Part shown: positions 60,545 through 64,000 of the stretch, piece by piece
How positions within the stretch are numbered: position 1 is the stretch's first letter
How the letters are laid out: the number at the start of each line of letters is the position of its first letter
Assembly (NCBI GenBank): GCA_001692895.1
Contig: KV748183.1
Span: 2,232,001-2,296,000, forward strand
From: Cenococcum geophilum 1.58
Taxonomy: Eukaryota; Ascomycota; Dothideomycetes; Gloniales; Gloniaceae
Direction: 5' to 3'
DNA length: 64,000 nt
The notes under the pieces: generated by a model
Databases searched by the model: none
Told to the model about the DNA's origin: nothing
Seen by the model: the letters and a program-made list of their open reading frames with translations, nothing else
Made by a program: the position numbers and the translations under genes

Positions 60545-63500
60545 ATAGATCATCTTCTAGCTATACTTTTAGAATTCTTTATACCCAAAAGCTTTCTAGT
60601 ATCTCGTAGACTTTTTCTAGTTTATTATTTCTTAAGTTGCCTATAATTTTCGGATAGTTATACTAATTATCCGTCTATATCTTTTCGTAATAAAGCCCCT
60701 AATGGCTTTCCTTATTTTATATTTAGTTTAGCTTTACGGCTTAGAGTATCTACCCGCGTATTATCTGTACCTTTAGTATACTAAATCTTAAAATAGTATT
60801 CTATAAGTATCTCTGCCCATCTAACCTATTTTTAGTTAAGTTCCTTTATTATTAGGAATCCTATTAGGTTCTTATAATCCGTCTTAACTATAAATAGTTT
60901 TTCTATACCTTATAAAAATATTCTCTATTTCTTTAATACTGTAACTATACCTAATAACTCCTTGTTATAGATGTTATAGTTTAACTTTAGTAGTATTATC
61001 TTTTAACTGTAGTATACCACTAGGTGCTATCTATCTTAATACTTTTATATAAAGCACGCCCCTAGTATATAGTCTAATATATCCGTCTTTATAACCGTCT
61101 CTAGTTTTAGTTAATAGATCTTAAGAACTAGCTCCTAGATAAATAACTTTTTAACTTTTTTAAAAAGTTCTCTTTACTCCTCTCCCTATATCTATAGTTC
61201 TTCTTTCTTTATTAACCGTGTAAATAGTTTAATATCCTTTAACTACTGCGCTATAAACCTTCTATAGTAATTATAAAACCCTAGGAATAATCTTAACTGT
61301 ATAACGTTCTTTAGTTCCTACCAATTTATTATAGCCTTAATCTTCTTTAAATCTATACTAAGTTAGCCTAGTTTAATAATAAATCTAATAAAATCGGTTT
61401 TCCTAGTAAAGAACTCGCATTTCTTAATTACTACTAGTATNTATTNTTCTTATAGTCTNTTTAAGACCTATTTAACGTGTTCTCTATATTCTTCCTTAGT
61501 TATTAAGTAAATAATAATATCGTTAAAATATACCATAACAAATTCATCTAAGTATTCTCCTAATATATTATTAATACGCTTCTAGAACGTTGCTAGTATA
61601 TTTATAAGCCCAAATTATATAATTAATGGTTTATATAGTCCTTCCTTTAACCTAAAGGCTGCCTTTTATTCGTTGCCTTCCTTAATCCTAATCTAATAGT
61701 ATACCCATCTTAGATCTATCTTTGTAAAGATTTACGCATTACCTATCCTATCTTAGATTTTACTAATTAAGGGTAAAGGATACCTATTCTTCCTAGTAAT
61801 ACTGTTTAACTGTCTATAGTCAATACACAGCCTTAGTTTACTATTTTTCTTTGGTATAAATAGTACTGGATAACCCGCTAATGACTACAATAGCCTAATA
61901 TATCCCTTTTATAGGTTTTCCTAGACAAACTCTTTTAACGCTTTACCTTCTTCTTTAGTAAGCTTATAGATTAGAAAAAACTTTAAACTTATTCCTGGTT
62001 TTAACTCTATCTTATAATCCTATACTATATATTCTAATAGCTTTTTACTTTCCAGTAACTATAGTTTTTTGCCGTACTTATGGTATCTCTTTAGTATATA
62101 ACTTAGTCCTTTTTCTATTTCTTTATAGGTTACTCCTACTTAGTACTATACTAACTTAGCTTATTATTACATCTTATGGCGTTAAGTATCTCTTATATTA
62201 ACCTAACCTATAATCTAATTAATCCTTAGATTATATTTCTATAATTAAGGCATACTTAATACTACCTTGTCCCGTCCTAATAGTAGGATATTAAAAGACA
62301 TTTTAATTTATCTTTCTTTAATAGTTATTTAAATAGGTCCTGTTTTAAGATTAATAATCCCTCCTCTATAGGTTATTAGATCTCCTAAAATCATAACTAA
62401 TAGGTAAGGTTGCTCCTTTTATCTATAAGGTAGTCCCATTCTCTTAACTACTACTAGTAAGATATAGTTTTGCATTACTCCACTATCTATTAGCGCTTTA
62501 AACTGCTAATCTTACCAATTAACTTATAAATTTAGGTATTGTCCTTAAATTCCTTTAAGGGTCTAAGGCTTTATCACTAGCTCCCTCTAGTTCTATAGGC
62601 CTCTACTTTTCCTAACTATTAGCTACTTAATCCTAGTACACTTAGCTCGCTCTTTAGCTAATACCTAGTTCGCTTTTTATCTTTAATATACTATAGACAC
62701 GTATTTTCTAGGCATTCCCACCACTATTGTTTATCTAAGTATTCTTTTATAAGGAATCTTCCTAGTTAAAGTACTAAACTTCCTTCCTCTTAGACCTCTG
62801 CTGGATGCTATCTATATATATATTTAGCATTCCTATACTATTGCTTATCCGTTATCTAGTATATCCTTATAGGGTATTTCTAATTCTTTTTCTTTAGATT
62901 CTTATATATTTCATATATATTGTCTATATATATAATCCATAATAATATATAGTATGCTAGGTGCTTTAGGTTAACTCTTAGCTCGTTTTTATCCCTAAGT
63001 TTAAACCTTTATTATGCTAATCTAAACGTTATAACTTTATTTGCAGGTACTAAAATGCGTCTCTTACTTCTCTAGTCCTCTAAATATTCCTCTAGATCCT
63101 TTAATATTATAATTAAGGCTCCTTTAATATACGTTATGGCCTTCTCTATAATTAGGTGGTTTTAAATAACTTTTTTATCTAACTATATGTAGAAATCTTC
63201 CCACTTATTATTGTGCCTTTGCCTATACTACTTTTAGTACAGCTACTAGAGTATATATAGTCTATCCGTAAGGAAGTATCTTCTTATTACTATATCGTGA
63301 CAGCCCTTTATATATCGTTTTTTAAACCTAGTTAGAATCCCTAGATCCTCTTTATCTTCTAGTTTAGTAAGCTACTTAGCTCTTAGTGTGCCTGCTCTTA
63401 GCCTATTAGTAATTCTTTATACTAGTGCTCTATCCTTTATACATCCTAATATACTAAATCTCTTATTTAGTTTCTGTTCTTGCTATATAATAATTCTTTA

Positions 63501-64000
63501 CCTAAACTCTTTTATGGTTTCTTTTGGTTTACGCCTTACGCTCTAATCCTTAAAGTTTTCGTGCTTCTTAATCTTGGTATTAACTTTTTAATCTTTAGGC
63601 TAAATACTACGTTCCCCTAGTAAGTCTTTTAGGTCTATATATCTGTCTCTTAGTCTAACTACTATTTATATTATAGATTCTCTAATCTATAAAGAAGCTC
63701 CTTACCTCTTGTTTATAGGTGTCCTTATTTATACTCCAAAATCTTAGTCCCTTAGATTCTTTAATCCTAAGCTTGCTTCTAACTTAAGCTTGGCTCCCGC
63801 CTTAGTCTAATTAGGTATTTATGGTGTTCTTATCTCGTTTTAAGAGTCTTAAATCTTACTTATCTTGTCTTAAGAGTCTTATACCTATAGGAAACTCTAT
63901 CCCGAGCTTATTTATATATTTCTAAACTAAGCTATTGCCCTGCTCTATCGGTTTTCGTTTATTATAGGTCCTTAGGTATACCTTATCTTGTTTTAAGAAT

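Larger units (their letters stand above)
51954..64000 (-). mobile_element. Gypsy element G, minus strand, running off the window, disturbed in the middle
   Basis: The 3' LTR is at 51954-52378 with the purine tract GAGGAGGGAGATAG (minus strand) beside it. The interior matches element D from 52379 to about 53760 and again from about 60545 to the window end, which corresponds to D near 47150; gag and the 5' LTR must lie beyond 64000. Reverse transcriptase lies at about 61380-61990. Between 53760 and 60545 the homology is error-rich, partly inverted, and crossed by a gap. It is inserted in element C (left flank GTTAG). It is heavily mutated, with many breaks. Confidence 0.75.

Overview
The window looks like a repeat-rich block from a filamentous ascomycete (Pezizomycotina). 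Three things point there. Two host genes have many short GT-AG introns (46-67 bp). Their domain types (DUF7580, lipase-NACHT, multi-C2H2 with an acuF-like N-terminus) are typical of that group. Almost everything else is AT-rich retroelement DNA with the CpA-to-TpA bias expected of repeat-induced point mutation (RIP). Two copies of one element family differ almost only by C:G/T:A transitions.

Layout: 1-640 is the 3' end of a copia-like relic. 641-2239 is AT-rich DNA of unknown origin. 2240-2432 is a lone LTR. 2433-8748 is a broken chromodomain-type Gypsy copy (A), interrupted at 5100-5808 by a younger, un-mutated foldback/MITE element. 8749-10395 is a gag-like relic on the minus strand. 10396-10925 is a low-complexity stretch with an inverted repeat.

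10926-25470 is a host island of normal composition holding a divergent gene pair. On the minus strand (11381-15974, eight exons) lies a 1405-residue NLR-like gene, DUF7580 - alpha/beta-hydrolase (lipase) - NACHT. On the plus strand (22353-24725, four exons) lies a 734-residue C2H2 zinc-finger gene. A full-length but broken Ty1/copia element (16171-21841, target duplication CACAC) sits between their start codons. Without it the two starts would be only about 0.7 kb apart. The splice donor between the DUF7580 and lipase parts overlaps an in-frame stop codon, so retaining or removing one 67-bp intron would decide between a stand-alone DUF7580 protein and the full fusion.

25471-64000 is a stack of nested, heavily mutated Gypsy elements and smaller relics. 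A DDE-transposase relic comes first (25471-25970). A second copy of the A family (B, 27089-32602, target duplication AGAAG) follows. Then an old minus-strand element F is interrupted by E (33496-39492), by D (41385-49188, target duplication TTGCT) and by a truncated element C (50400-51953), into which a further element G (from 51954 to beyond the window end) is inserted. Inside G the assembly looks faulty: an error-rich inverted copy of G's own LTR and flank (about 56860-58218) ends at a 25-N gap (58219-58243), after which G resumes at a point it had already covered.

The possible new system is the host island: a putative immune-type NLR with an unusual DUF7580 front end and a possible splice switch, paired head-to-head with a zinc-finger gene. 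All exon structures are inferred from sequence alone, but both models keep the reading frame across every junction and their total lengths divide by three.
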